A DNA stretch of 64,000 nucleotides, from the NCBI RefSeq assembly GCF_014764705.1, contig NZ_JACXXG010000003.1:186001-250000 (forward strand). The letters are read 5' to 3'. The DNA comes from Stutzerimonas kunmingensis (GTDB lineage Bacteria > Pseudomonadota > Gammaproteobacteria > Pseudomonadales > Pseudomonadaceae). This document shows, in pieces, positions 8,377 through 18,237 of the stretch. A model generated the notes under the pieces. The model had not been told where the DNA came from. It ran no database searches and saw only the letters and a program-made list of their open reading frames with translations. Numbering within the stretch: position 1 is the first letter of the stretch; the number at the start of each line of letters is the position of its first letter. Both the position numbers and the translations under genes were made by a program.

Positions 8377-9908
8377 CAGTGCTCCGGAACGCCGCTGGGC
8401 TGTTCGACTGGTTTATCGGTGGGCGGCGGCAGCGGTTGCTGCTCGACGCTGGGGCCGGCAGTGACGATGACGAAGGCGTCTTGCTGCAGATGCTTGTTCA
8501 TCGCTGTCTTGACCTGTTCGACTGTCAGCGCCTGCACCTCGCCCATGAAATCCTCCAGGTAGGTCAGCGGCAGGTCGTAGAAGCCGATGCTGCCCAGCTG
8601 ACCGACGATGTCGGCATTGCTTGCGGTAGACAGCGGGAAACTGCCGGCGATCTCGCGCTTGCTGCGTTCCAGCTCGGCCTCGGTCGGCCCTTCGGCGAGA
8701 TAGTCGCGGACCAGCTGCTGCACCAGTTCCAGCGCGCCATCGGTGAGTTCGGCGCGGGTCTGCATGCTGATCATGAACGGCCCTTCGGCTCGCATCGGGC
8801 TGAAGCCGGAGTAGATGCCGTAGGTCAGGCCGCGCTTTTCGCGCACCTCTTCCATCAGTCGCGTGCCGAAGCCGCCGCCGCCGAGTATCTGGTTGCCCAG
8901 ATACAGCGCCGCATAGTCCGGATGGCCGCGAGGGATACCGAGCTGGGCCAGCATCAGGTGGCTCTGGTTGGATGGGAAGTCGATATGGTGCTTGCCGGCA
9001 ACCGGAGCCTCGGGTGTCGGCGTCGTTGGCAGCGCCGGGCCTTCCGGCAGGGCGGCCGAGACACCGGCGGCGAGCGCTTCGGCTTCCTCGCGGGAGAGGT
9101 CGCCGACCAGCGCGATCACCGCGTTGCCTGCCGCATAGGCGCGGGCGTGGAAGTCGCGCAGCTGCGCGACGCTGATCGCCGGCACCGACTCGGGGGTACC
9201 TTCGCTGGGGTGGGCGTAGGGGTGATCGCCATAGAGCTGCTCGAACAGCTCGAGGCTGGCGAGCTTGCCGGGGTTCTGCTTCTGGAATTCGAAGCCGGCC
9301 AGCAGCTGATTCTTGATCCGTTGCAGCGAGTCCTCGGGGAAGCTCGGTTGGCCGAGGACCTGATTGAACAGCGCCAGGGCCGGCTCGCGCTTGTCCGGCG
9401 CACTGAGGCTGCGCAGACTGACCACTGCCATGTCGCGGTAGGAACCGTTGCCGAAGTCCGCACCTAGGCCTTCGAAGCCGCGGGCGATGGCGCCGACGTT
9501 CTTGCCCTCGACACCCTCGTTGAGCATGGCGTTGGTCAGCAGTGCCAGGCCGGGTACGTCGCCGTCCTGGCTGCTGCCGGCGGAGAAGGTCAGGCGCAGG
9601 TCGAACATCGGCAGCTCGCGGGCTTCGACGAACAGTACCTTGGCGCCTTCGGCGGTCTGCCAGCTCTGGATGTCCAGCTTGCGCCGGGCCAGGGGTTGAT
9701 CGCCTAGCTCGGCGAGCGACTCCAGACGTGATTTTTCCGGCGTTGCGGTCGGCACGGCAGGCTGGGTCGCCTCGCGGGCGACATCCTGCTTCGCCGGCTC
9801 GCCGGGTTGTGGCAGGGCGGTGGAGCCTTCATCGCAGCCCGCCAGGCCGAAACCGGCTGCCAGCAGCAGGCCGAACAGGCCGTTGCGCAGCGCTTTGCAA
9901 TCACTCAT
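8376..9908 (-). CDS. M16-family peptidase subunit lacking the zinc motif (lipoprotein)
   Basis: A 510-residue M16 protein whose N-terminus LLLAAGFGLAGCDEG is a lipoprotein signal with lipobox LAGC. The zinc-binding HxxEH found in active M16 peptidases is absent at the expected place (PGLALLTNAMLNEG), while the C-terminal half keeps the substrate-contact motif FGTRLMEEVREKRGLTYGIY. Such proteins pair with an active M16 partner, here the gene immediately upstream. The ATG at 9908 overlaps that gene's stop by eight bases (ATGAGTGA), supporting this start over a longer frame. The substrate is unknown. Confidence 0.88.
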   Translation of the reverse strand: MSDCKALRNGLFGLLLAAGFGLAGCDEGSTALPQPGEPAKQDVAREATQPAVPTATPEKSRLESLAELGDQPLARRKLDIQSWQTAEGAKVLFVEARELPMFDLRLTFSAGSSQDGDVPGLALLTNAMLNEGVEGKNVGAIARGFEGLGADFGNGSYRDMAVVSLRSLSAPDKREPALALFNQVLGQPSFPEDSLQRIKNQLLAGFEFQKQNPGKLASLELFEQLYGDHPYAHPSEGTPESVPAISVAQLRDFHARAYAAGNAVIALVGDLSREEAEALAAGVSAALPEGPALPTTPTPEAPVAGKHHIDFPSNQSHLMLAQLGIPRGHPDYAALYLGNQILGGGGFGTRLMEEVREKRGLTYGIYSGFSPMRAEGPFMISMQTRAELTDGALELVQQLVRDYLAEGPTEAELERSKREIAGSFPLSTASNADIVGQLGSIGFYDLPLTYLEDFMGEVQALTVEQVKTAMNKHLQQDAFVIVTAGPSVEQQPLPPPTDKPVEQPSGVPEH

Positions 9909-11253
9909 CACGGGCTTCCTCGGGCAGAACATGGGCGACGCTCAGGCGGGAGCGGGTGAAATAGGTGCTGGCGGCCTGCTGGATGTCCTCGGGCGTGACC
10001 GCTTCCAGTGCGCTCAGCTCCTCGTCCATCAGGCGCCAGGACAGGCCGACGGTTTCCAGCTTGCCGATGGTGGTGGCCTGCTGGGTGATGGAATCGCGCT
10101 CGTAGACCAGGCCGGCGATGACCTGCGCACGCACGCGCTCGAGTTCGTCCGCCGAGGGCGGTGTCTGCTTGAGCGCATCGAGTTCCTGCCACAGGCCGGC
10201 TTCGACTTCTTCCAGCGTGCGGCCCTTCTGCATGTTCGGCGCGGCGCTGAGGACGAACAGGCTGTCGCCGCGGGCATAGGCGTCGTACCAGGCCGAAGCG
10301 CTGGTCACCAGTTCTTCACCGCGCTCCAGCCGCTCCGGCAGGCGCGCGCTGTAGCCGCCGTCGAGCAGGGCGGAAATCAACCGCAGCGCGTGCACTTGGC
10401 GGGCGTTCTCCTCGGTCGCCAGGCTCGGTGCGTTGAAGGCCATGAGCAGCGTCGGCAGCTGGGTCTTCACGTGCAGCTTGAGGCGCCGCTCGCCCGGCTC
10501 GGCCAGTTCCAGTGGCCGCTTGGCTGCTGGCACTTCGCGTTTCTCGATGTCGCCGAAGAAGCGCTCGGCCAGTCCGCGGACCTCATCGGCGGTCACGTCG
10601 CCGACCACCACCAGGGTAGCGTTGTTCGGCGCGTACCACTGCTCGTACCAGGCGCGCAGCTCGTCGGCCTGCATGCGGTTGAGGTCGGCCATCCAGCCGA
10701 TGGTCGGGTTGCGATAGCCGCTGGCGGGGTAGGCGATGGTCTTGAAGTGCTCGTAGGCCAGCGAGCTCGGCTTGTCATCGGTGCGCAGGCGGCGCTCTTC
10801 CTTGATCACTTCGATCTCGCGGGCGAACTCGTCTGGCGGCAGCTTGAGGCTGGCCAGGCGATCGGCTTCGAGCTCGAACGCAACGGCCAGGCGGTCACGT
10901 GCCAGGACCTGGTAATAGGCGGTGTAGTCGTCGCTGGTGAAGGCGTTTTCCTCGGCGCCCAGCTCACGCAGGATGCGCGAGGCTTCGCCGGCATCGAGCT
11001 TGCGGCTGCCCTTGAACATCATGTGCTCAAGGGCGTGGGAGAGGCCGGTCTGGCCAGCCGTCTCGTAGCTGGAGCCAACCTTGTACCAGAGCTGGGATAC
11101 CACCACCGGCGCACGATGATCCTCACGCACGATCACTTTCAGGCCGTTGTCGAGGAAGAACTCGTGGGTGGGCTGGTTGTCTGCTGCTGCCAGCAGGGGC
11201 AGATAAAGCGCTCCGAGCAGCAGGGCGGCGGCGCGGCGTAACATCAGAGGCAT
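9901..11253 (-). CDS. M16-family zinc peptidase, catalytic subunit
   Basis: A 450-residue periplasmic M16 (pitrilysin-type) metallopeptidase. The start MPLMLRRAAALLLGALYLPLLAAA gives a clean signal peptide (cleavage near AAA-DNQ). The inverted zinc motif HALEHMMF (HxxEH) near residue 72 and the downstream glutamate region (EIEVIKEERR) are intact. It forms a two-gene unit with the motif-less partner downstream, like the heterodimeric bacterial M16 peptidases. The same frame stays open for about 260 codons further upstream, but that part is antisense to ftsY and Ser/Gly-repetitive, so it is not coding. Confidence 0.9.
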   Translation of the reverse strand: MPLMLRRAAALLLGALYLPLLAAADNQPTHEFFLDNGLKVIVREDHRAPVVVSQLWYKVGSSYETAGQTGLSHALEHMMFKGSRKLDAGEASRILRELGAEENAFTSDDYTAYYQVLARDRLAVAFELEADRLASLKLPPDEFAREIEVIKEERRLRTDDKPSSLAYEHFKTIAYPASGYRNPTIGWMADLNRMQADELRAWYEQWYAPNNATLVVVGDVTADEVRGLAERFFGDIEKREVPAAKRPLELAEPGERRLKLHVKTQLPTLLMAFNAPSLATEENARQVHALRLISALLDGGYSARLPERLERGEELVTSASAWYDAYARGDSLFVLSAAPNMQKGRTLEEVEAGLWQELDALKQTPPSADELERVRAQVIAGLVYERDSITQQATTIGKLETVGLSWRLMDEELSALEAVTPEDIQQAASTYFTRSRLSVAHVLPEEARDE

Positions 11254-11482
11254 AGTCGGGACTCGTCCAGTTGGTGTCCGCCACGGCAGACTGGCAGGGC
11301 GGCAACACGGCAGCCATGGTACTGGCGCGTGCGAATCAGGCAAAGCCGGGATATCCGCAGCCGAACCGGCCCTGATGCCGGAACCCGTGCTTAGCGCACC
11401 CGCTTTGCGAGGTGCTAGGATAGAGCCCGTTTGGCCGGCAGCGTGGCTGCCGGCGTATCGCATCCTTGAGAATACCTTCTCC

Positions 11483-12750
<1,268 letters not shown>

Positions 12751-12754
<4 letters not shown>

Positions 12755-13422
12755 TTCGTTTCGAACAGGTCGGCAAACGCTACCCCAACGGCCACATCGG
12801 GTTGCACGAGCTTTCCTTTCAGGTGCGGCGTGGCGAATTCCTCTTCGTCACTGGCCATTCCGGCGCCGGCAAGAGCACGCTGCTGCGCCTGTTGCTGGCA
12901 ATGGAGCGTCCCACCAGCGGCAAGCTGCTGCTGGCCGGGCAGGACCTGTCGCGCATCACCAATGCGCAGATTCCTTTCCTGCGCCGGCAGATCGGCGTGG
13001 TGTTCCAGAATCACCAGTTGCTGTTCGATCGCACGGTGTTCGACAACGTCGCCCTGCCGTTGCAGATTCTCGGGCTCAACAAGCGCGAGATTGGCCAGCG
13101 GGTGATGACCGCGCTGGAGCGCGTCAGCCTCAAGGACAAGGCGCTGCAGTATCCGGCGGACCTGTCCACCGGTCAGCAGCAGCGTGTCGGCATCGCTCGC
13201 GCCGTGGTGCACCGGCCGGCCCTGCTGCTCGCCGATGAACCGACCGGCAACCTCGACCCGCGACTCGCTGCGGAGATCATGGGCGTGTTCGAAGACATCA
13301 ATCGCCTGGGTACCACCGTGCTGATCGCCAGCCACGATCTGGCGCTGATCGCGCGGATGCGTCATCGCATGCTGACCCTGCAACGTGGTCGCCTGATCGG
13401 CGACGGGGAGGCCAGCCGATGA
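12751..13422 (+). CDS. ftsE: Cell division ATP-binding protein FtsE
   Basis: FtsE is the ATPase of the FtsEX complex, which sits at the septum and controls periplasmic murein hydrolases through FtsX. The 223-residue ABC ATPase shows Walker A GHSGAGKSTLLRLL, Q-loop VVFQNHQLL, signature LSTGQQQRVGIARAV, Walker B LLLADEPTGNLD and the switch histidine in IASHD. It overlaps both neighbours by four bases (ATGA), so the three genes are translationally coupled. Confidence 0.97.
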
Positions 13423-14438
13423 GCAGCGAACGCGATCCCAAGACCAACCCGAGCACGGCCGAGCGCGTCGGCGGTTCGGTGAAGAAGCCGGAGCAGCCGC
13501 GCGGCGACGAGCCGGACTTCAAGACGCTGTTCCACGCCTGGCTGGAAAGTCATCGCGCCAGTTTGGTCGACAGCGTCGGGCGTCTGATCAAGCAGCCGAT
13601 CGGCAGCTTCTTCACCTGCCTGGTGATGGCCGTGGCGTTGAGTCTGCCCATGGGCCTGGCGCTGCTGCTGGACAACGTCGAACGGCTGGGTGGCTCGTGG
13701 CAGCGTGCCGCGCAGATATCGCTGTTCATGCAGCTTGAGGTGGATGGCGACGCTGGCGAGCGCCTGCGTGACGAGGTTGCCGCCATGCCCGACGTGGCAG
13801 CGGCGGACTGGGTCAGCCGCGAGCAGGCGCTGGACGAGTTCCAGCAGCTGTCCGGGCTTGGCGAAGCGCTCAAGGAGTTGCCGGAGAATCCGCTGCCCGG
13901 CGTGGTCATCGTGACACCCGAAGTGGTGGACAAGGACAAGCTCGAAGCGCTGCGTCAGCGGCTGGCCGAACTGCCCGGCGTGCAGTTGGCTCAGCTGGAT
14001 CTGCTCTGGGTCGAGCGGCTGACCGCTATTCTCAAGCTTGGCGACCGCTTCGTCTTCGGCCTGACATTGTTGCTGGTGGCGACGTTGCTGCTGGTGATTG
14101 GCAACACCATCCGCCTGCACATCGAGAACCGCCGCACCGAGATCGAGGTGGTCAAGCTGGTGGGCGGCACCGATGGTTACGTCCGCCGTCCGTTCCTCTA
14201 CATGGGTGCCCTCTACGGTCTGGGCGCCGGCCTGATCGCCTGGCTGCTGCTGGTCTATGGACTGGGCTGGCTGAACGAGGCCGTGGTGAATCTGGCGGGC
14301 CTCTACGGCAGCGATTTCGGCCTGGGAGGCGTTCCGGCCGGCGATGCGTTATCGCTGGTGATCGGTGCGGTGCTGCTCGGCTACATCGGTGCCTGGCTGG
14401 CTGTCGCAAGGCATCTGAGCGAGCTTGCTCCTCGATAA
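13419..14438 (+). CDS. ftsX: Cell division membrane protein FtsX
   Basis: A 339-residue FtsX with a long basic cytoplasmic N-terminus (about 60 residues), four predicted membrane segments (around FFTCLVMAVALSLPMGLALLL, FGLTLLLVATLLLVIGNTI, ALYGLGAGLIAWLLLVYGL, ALSLVIGAVLLGYIGAWLA) and a periplasmic loop between the first two. The loop contacts hydrolase activators such as EnvC in other bacteria. NTIRLHIENRRTEIEVVKLVG after segment two is family-conserved. Confidence 0.95.
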   Translation: MSSERDPKTNPSTAERVGGSVKKPEQPRGDEPDFKTLFHAWLESHRASLVDSVGRLIKQPIGSFFTCLVMAVALSLPMGLALLLDNVERLGGSWQRAAQISLFMQLEVDGDAGERLRDEVAAMPDVAAADWVSREQALDEFQQLSGLGEALKELPENPLPGVVIVTPEVVDKDKLEALRQRLAELPGVQLAQLDLLWVERLTAILKLGDRFVFGLTLLLVATLLLVIGNTIRLHIENRRTEIEVVKLVGGTDGYVRRPFLYMGALYGLGAGLIAWLLLVYGLGWLNEAVVNLAGLYGSDFGLGGVPAGDALSLVIGAVLLGYIGAWLAVARHLSELAPR

Positions 14439-14493
14439 AATTTCATTTGAAAACAATCACTTGACAGTTGTGTCAGGGAACTTTTCCACAGGC

Positions 14494-14521
14494 TTGCAGT
14501 CTCATGTGGCAATGCTAAACT
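14494..14521 (+). promoter_or_regulatory. rpoH: Possible rpoH promoter
   Basis: TTGCAG (14494-14499), 16 bases, then TAAACT (14516-14521) lies about 30 bases before the rpoH ATG. A second -35-like TTGACA at 14461 has no good -10 at the right distance, but begins an inverted repeat TGACA-GTTG-TGTCA that could bind a regulator. The call rests on consensus match only. Confidence 0.35.
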
Positions 14522-14549
14522 GCTGCAGCTTCGTCATTGGAGGTACTGC

Positions 14550-15404
14550 ATGACAACTACTCTGCAACCTGTTCAAGCGCTAGTCCCGGGAGCGAATCTC
14601 GAGGCCTACGTGCAGACCGTGAACAGCCTCCCGCTGCTCACCGTCGAGCAGGAGCGCGAGCTGGCCGGGCGCCTCTTCTATCATCAGGATCTCGAAGCGG
14701 CTCGGCAGATGGTGCTGGCGCACCTGCGTTTCGTCGTTCACATCGCGCGCAGCTATTCCGGCTATGGTCTGGCCCAGGCCGACCTGATCCAGGAAGGCAA
14801 CGTCGGCCTGATGAAGGCGGTCAAGCGTTTCAATCCGGAAATGGGTGTGCGGCTGGTGTCCTTCGCCGTACATTGGATTCGCGCCGAAATTCACGAGTTC
14901 ATCCTGCGTAACTGGCGCATCGTCAAGGTCGCGACGACTAAGGCGCAGCGCAAACTGTTCTTCAACCTGCGCAGCCAGAAGAAGCGTCTGGCCTGGCTGA
15001 ACAACGATGAAGTCACCGCCGTGGCCAATAGCCTGGGCGTCGAGCCGCACGAAGTGCGCGAAATGGAAAGCCGCCTCACCGGCCATGACATGGCCTTCGA
15101 CCCGGCCGCCGATGCCGACGACGACAGCGCCTACCAGTCGCCTGCGCACTATCTGGAAGATCATCGCTACGATCCGGCCCGCCAGCTTGAAGATGCCGAC
15201 TGGAGCGACAGTTCCACTTCCAGCCTGCATACGGCGCTCGAGGGGCTCGACGAGCGCAGCCGGGACATTCTCCAGCAACGCTGGCTGAACGAAGACAAGG
15301 CGACCCTGCACGACCTGGCTGCCAAGTACAACGTATCGGCCGAGCGCATTCGTCAGCTGGAGAAGAATGCGATGAACAAGTTGAAGGGCTCGATTCAGGC
15401 CTGA
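14550..15404 (+). CDS. rpoH: Heat-shock sigma factor RpoH (sigma-32)
   Basis: RpoH directs RNA polymerase to heat-shock promoters and is controlled by chaperone binding and FtsH proteolysis. The 284-residue protein has region 2 ([17 protein letters not shown], then [17 protein letters not shown]), the sigma-32-specific RpoH box [15 protein letters not shown] at about residue 132, and region 4 ([23 protein letters not shown]). A GGAGG site lies 6 bases before the ATG. It follows ftsX by 111 bases and ends in a strong terminator. Confidence 0.97.
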   Translation: MTTTLQPVQALVPGANLEAYVQTVNSLPLLTVEQERELAGRLFYHQDLEAARQMVLAHLRFVVHIARSYSGYGLAQADLIQEGNVGLMKAVKRFNPEMGVRLVSFAVHWIRAEIHEFILRNWRIVKVATTKAQRKLFFNLRSQKKRLAWLNNDEVTAVANSLGVEPHEVREMESRLTGHDMAFDPAADADDDSAYQSPAHYLEDHRYDPARQLEDADWSDSSTSSLHTALEGLDERSRDILQQRWLNEDKATLHDLAAKYNVSAERIRQLEKNAMNKLKGSIQA

Positions 15405-15423
15405 TGCTCGTCAGCTGAAAAAG

Positions 15424-15459
15424 AATCGCGGGATGCCATTGGCTCCCGCGATTTTTTTT
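15424..15459. terminator. Bidirectional rho-independent terminator between rpoH and the histidine kinase
   Basis: A perfect 10-bp stem AATCGCGGGA/TCCCGCGATT with a 10-base loop is followed by eight T on the plus strand. Read from the minus strand the same stem is followed by TTCTTTTTC, so it can end both rpoH and the convergent histidine kinase gene. Confidence 0.9.
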
Positions 15460-15488
15460 GCCTGCCGTTCGCTCGGGATACCGCCCGG

Positions 15489-18059
15489 CTATCGAGGCTT
15501 GCTTCTGGCCTGGCGGATGTTGTCTCGCGCCTGTTCAACCGCGACCAGCAGCTGGGCGTTGGTGATCGGCTTGTGCAGCCAGACGATCCCTGCGGGGAAC
15601 TGTGCCTGCTCGAACTGGTGCGCGGCGGAGATGACGACGATGGGCAGATCCTGCATCGCCGGTTGATCGCGCAATTCGTCGATAAGCTGCATGCCGCTGC
15701 CGTCGGGCAGGTGCAGGTCCAGTGTCATGGCCTCGTAATGGCTGGCAGCGAGCTTTTCACGGGCCTGATGCAGGCTTTGCACGCGCTCCACGCCGTAGCC
15801 GCCCTCGCGCAGCATCATATGCAGCAGACGGCCGGTGTCAGGCTCGTCTTCGACGACCAGGATTCGCGGCTGGCCGTCGCGGCAGTCCGATTCGGCTGGC
15901 GGTATCTGGATCGGCAGCTCGCACCAGAAGGTGGTGCCCTGGCCGGGTACGCAGTCGAAGCCGACCGTACCGCCCATGCGTTCGATCAGCTCCTTGGTGA
16001 TCGCAAGTCCGAGTCCGGTACCGGACTTCTGCCGGCTGTCGGAGGCATCGGCCTGGGCGAACTTCTCGAACACGCGGGAGCGGAACGCCTCGGGAATGCC
16101 GGGGCCCTGGTCGGTGACGCTGATACGAACCTTGGTCCCACGCAGGGAGCTGTGCAGGCGAATCTCTCCGCCCTCGGGGGTGAACTTGACGGCGTTTGAG
16201 AGGAAGTTGCCAAGCACCTGCTGCAGGCGCAGGCCGTCCACCCAGACCAGCACATCGGTCGGATGCTCGAGCGTACAGCGCACGCCATGCTGCTCGCAGA
16301 GGGCCTGGTTGCTCGCCAGCGATTCCTCGAGCAGGTCGCCAAGCGAATGTTCGCGCAGTTCGAACGACATCTTGCCGGCGGCAATCTTTTCCATGTCCAG
16401 CAGGTCGTTGATCAGATGACCCAGGCGCAGGCTATTGCGGTAGGCGATCTCAAGCATCTGCTGCATGGCTGGAGGCGCTGCACCGAGCGCGCCGCCGACG
16501 ATCAGTCCGAGCGCACCGCTGATGGAGGTCAGTGGCGTGCGCAGCTCGTGGCTGACGGTGGAAACGAAGTCGTTCTTCATCTGCTCGACGCGCTTGCGTT
16601 CGGTGAGGTCCATCAGCGTACCGCTGATGCGCTGGGCCATGCCTTGTGGGTCACGCTGGATATGGCCGCGCAGCAGTACCGGGACGACATGACCATGCTT
16701 GTGTTGCAACCGTAATTCGGTGGTGAAGTGGTCGACATTGGACAGCATGGTTTGGGCCAGGCGCGCCTTCTGCTGCGCTAGGTCTTCGGCAACCGTCAGC
16801 CGCTCCCACAGTTTGAGGTCGCAGGTCAGCTCGTTGGGACGATAACCGAGCATTTCCCAGGCGCGGGGCGAGGCGAACATGCTGCCGGCTTCCAGATCGA
16901 GATCCCACAGCCCATCGTTGCTGCCTTTCAGGGCAAGCGACAGACGCTCCTCGCTCAAGCGCAGATCGTGTTTGCTCTGACGTATGTGCCGGGTCATCTC
17001 GTTCGCCAGCGCCTGGGCACGGCTATGGCGCAGCGCCAATGACGAGGTCAGGAAAAAAACCAGCAGGCTCAGACCGAGCCCCAGGCCGAACACCAGTGCC
17101 TCGTTGGAATGAAAACGCTCGTCGAACTCGGGCCGGCTATCCATGCGCAGCGTCCAGGTCTGGCCGTACAGCTCCAGCTGCTGCAACTGGCTGAAGCGGG
17201 CACTGCCGGGCTCGGGGGCTTCGCTCGATGCGTACAGCAGGTGTTCCGGCTCTTCACCGGGACTGGCGTAGATATGCAGCGCCAGCGGCAGATCGGCCGC
17301 ACGCAGAATGCCGCGCATCAGATCTTCGACGCGATAAGGGCTATAGACGAAGCCGCGCAGCGCCTGCATGCGCTGCTCCGGCGTCGTCAGCGGCGCGCTC
17401 GGTCGATACACCGGCACATAGAGCAGCACACCGGCCTGCACCTTGCCATGGGTTTCCTGCAGCAGCGTCACCTTGCCGGTAATGCTCGTTTCGCCGAGCT
17501 GGGCGGCACGTTGCATGGCGCGACGGCGAGTCGGCTCGGAATACATGTCGTAGCCGAAGGCGGCCAGATTGCGCCTGAGGAACGGCTCAAGATAGACGAT
17601 CGAAGTGTAGAGCTCCCGCTGACCTGGCGGATGAATGTCGTAATCCGGGTAACCCTGCGCACGCATGTGTGCGACATGCGCATCGCGTTCGGCCTGCGGA
17701 ATTGCCTGGCTGAAACCGACGCCCTGGATGCCAGGATAACGGTCTGGTAGCAGCAAGCGCTCGACGTACGTGCGCCACTGCTCGCGGCTGACGTTCTCCA
17801 CGGCATCGAACAGACCGGCGCCGCCGAGCAGGATCTGTTCATGGTCCCGCAGCCGCTTGCGGATCGCTTCAGTGACCTTCTCGCCGAGCATCTGGAACTG
17901 CTGCCGAGCAGCGCGATCCTCGTTGGTGCGCAGACTCTGCCAGACCACCAGTTGGACCAGCAGGGTGAACGCCAGCATTCCCCAGGCAACGCCGTTTCGC
18001 CAGCTGAACAGCTGTCGCAGGCCGTGAGGCTGATTGTGGTTTATCGCTGGATCGCTCAT
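15489..18059 (-). CDS. Hybrid sensor histidine kinase (CHASE-PAS-HisKA-HATPase-REC)
   Basis: An 856-residue membrane kinase. Two membrane segments (about 24-44 and 330-352) flank a periplasmic domain of CHASE type (GIQGVGFSQAIP, YDMYSEPTRRRAMQRA). Next come a PAS domain (GSNDGLWDLDLEAG), HisKA with phospho-histidine H504 in VSHELRTPLTS, HATPase boxes NFLSNAVKFTP, DQGPGIP and GTGLGLAITKEL, and a C-terminal receiver (ILVVEDEPDT, phosphoacceptor D781 in LDLHLPDG, LHKPI). The start MSDPAINHN avoids an arginine-rich 38-residue extension lacking a ribosome site. No output regulator is adjacent, but a c-di-GMP enzyme lies 178 bases upstream on the same strand. The ligand is unknown. Confidence 0.9.
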   Translation of the reverse strand: MSDPAINHNQPHGLRQLFSWRNGVAWGMLAFTLLVQLVVWQSLRTNEDRAARQQFQMLGEKVTEAIRKRLRDHEQILLGGAGLFDAVENVSREQWRTYVERLLLPDRYPGIQGVGFSQAIPQAERDAHVAHMRAQGYPDYDIHPPGQRELYTSIVYLEPFLRRNLAAFGYDMYSEPTRRRAMQRAAQLGETSITGKVTLLQETHGKVQAGVLLYVPVYRPSAPLTTPEQRMQALRGFVYSPYRVEDLMRGILRAADLPLALHIYASPGEEPEHLLYASSEAPEPGSARFSQLQQLELYGQTWTLRMDSRPEFDERFHSNEALVFGLGLGLSLLVFFLTSSLALRHSRAQALANEMTRHIRQSKHDLRLSEERLSLALKGSNDGLWDLDLEAGSMFASPRAWEMLGYRPNELTCDLKLWERLTVAEDLAQQKARLAQTMLSNVDHFTTELRLQHKHGHVVPVLLRGHIQRDPQGMAQRISGTLMDLTERKRVEQMKNDFVSTVSHELRTPLTSISGALGLIVGGALGAAPPAMQQMLEIAYRNSLRLGHLINDLLDMEKIAAGKMSFELREHSLGDLLEESLASNQALCEQHGVRCTLEHPTDVLVWVDGLRLQQVLGNFLSNAVKFTPEGGEIRLHSSLRGTKVRISVTDQGPGIPEAFRSRVFEKFAQADASDSRQKSGTGLGLAITKELIERMGGTVGFDCVPGQGTTFWCELPIQIPPAESDCRDGQPRILVVEDEPDTGRLLHMMLREGGYGVERVQSLHQAREKLAASHYEAMTLDLHLPDGSGMQLIDELRDQPAMQDLPIVVISAAHQFEQAQFPAGIVWLHKPITNAQLLVAVEQARDNIRQARSKPR

Positions 18060-18237
18060 CGTCTTCGCTGCGGTACGCGGTGGTTGACCGATTGGACGCC
18101 GGAGGCCTGGAATCGGTGCCAGTCTGCGGCAGTCGAGCCAGTATGCCGCAAAGCTGGTTGCCCGGCCTTCCATGATGGCGAGGTTGACCGTTCTGTCAGC
18201 TTACCTGCCGTAATGGCCTATTGATATATGCGCCTGA

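Noticed and set aside
14461-14475. TTGACA as the rpoH -35
   Set aside because: No acceptable -10 at 16-18 bases; kept only as a possible inverted repeat TGACA-N4-TGTCA.
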